Shown here one piece after another: positions 12,961-13,032 of a DNA stretch of 13,032 bases. The notes under the pieces are model-generated. The model worked only from the letters and a program-made list of their open reading frames with translations. It was not told the DNA's origin and did not search any database. The first letter of the stretch is position 1; every line of letters starts with the position of its first letter. The stretch is from Planctomycetota bacterium (GTDB taxonomy: Bacteria; Planctomycetota; PLA2; JAEUHO01): NCBI GenBank assembly GCA_026647295.1, contig JAPKHB010000072.1, positions 1-13,032 of the forward strand, given 5' to 3'. The translations under genes were made by a program, and so were the position numbers.

Positions 12961-13032
12961 CAGAAATGGGACGCGGAAAATGCAGATGGACGCGGATTTT
13001 CAAGGCATTTTCTCCGCGTTTTCCGCGCTCGT
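12955..13032 (+). repeat. AT-richer terminal segment with short repeated words, possible dispersed repeat
   Basis: Composition changes abruptly near 12955 from very GC-rich to A/T-run-rich sequence. ACGCGGA occurs at 12971-12977 and 12990-12996, and CGCGGA is followed by AAAA or TTTT runs. GCATTTT (13005-13011) with CCGCG (13014-13018), and TTTTCCGCG (13019-13027), are near reverse complements of ACGCGGAAAATGC (12971-12983), so a folded or inverted-repeat structure is possible. It runs to the window edge, so its full extent is unknown. Confidence 0.4.

Noticed and set aside
1..13032. CRISPR arrays, transposases, integrases or phage genes
   Set aside because: No regularly spaced repeats and no such protein families were seen in any supported frame.

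Overview
The window is very GC-rich, about three quarters G+C by eye (not computed). All recognised genes lie on the + strand. It holds eleven protein-coding genes, one tRNA gene, an intein inside the helicase gene, and a broken gene fragment at the right edge. The order glmU-prs-rplY-pth-rpsF-rpsR-rplI-dnaB, with no ssb between rpsF and rpsR, is housekeeping synteny that I associate with Planctomycetota and related deep lineages. That assignment is an inference from gene order, not from a database search.

Left part (1-3458): tatC (Sec-independent twin-arginine export), a divergent YchF/OLA1-family P-loop protein with altered active-site motifs, cinA (MoCF-like domain plus NMN amidohydrolase domain) and a tRNA-Gln(UUG) gene with encoded CCA. 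Middle part (3585-7746): a 75-residue two-helix membrane protein of unknown function, bifunctional glmU, prs overlapping glmU by 4 bp, then rplY (bL25/Ctc) and pth, separated by GC-rich spacers with strong hairpins. Together these genes supply UDP-GlcNAc for the envelope, PRPP for nucleotide synthesis, a 5S rRNA-binding ribosomal protein and peptidyl-tRNA recycling.

Right part (7747-12332): a weak promoter candidate, then rpsF-rpsR-rplI (bS6, bS18, bL9), then a spacer with a hairpin, a good sigma-70-type promoter, a repeat/palindrome and a possibly structured leader before dnaB. The dnaB frame encodes 877 residues: a normal 455-residue replicative helicase interrupted by a 422-residue intein with a LAGLIDADG endonuclease domain. 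The intein sits in the conserved SDLRE/SGAIEQDAD motif. Its splicing termini look intact, but the first catalytic Asp of the endonuclease is replaced by His, so the endonuclease is probably impaired.

Last 700 bases (12333-13032): no complete gene. From about 12424 a GC3-rich, coding-like frame without a convincing start runs to the window end and includes an Asp/Asn/Gly calcium-loop-like motif. After about 12955 the base composition shifts sharply to AT-richer sequence with short repeated words. I read this as a remnant of an exported-type protein gene abutting a repeat. The most notable items are the intein with its altered endonuclease site, the atypical YchF paralogue, the dnaB upstream region and this terminal gene remnant. 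I found no CRISPR array, transposase or clearly new multi-gene system.
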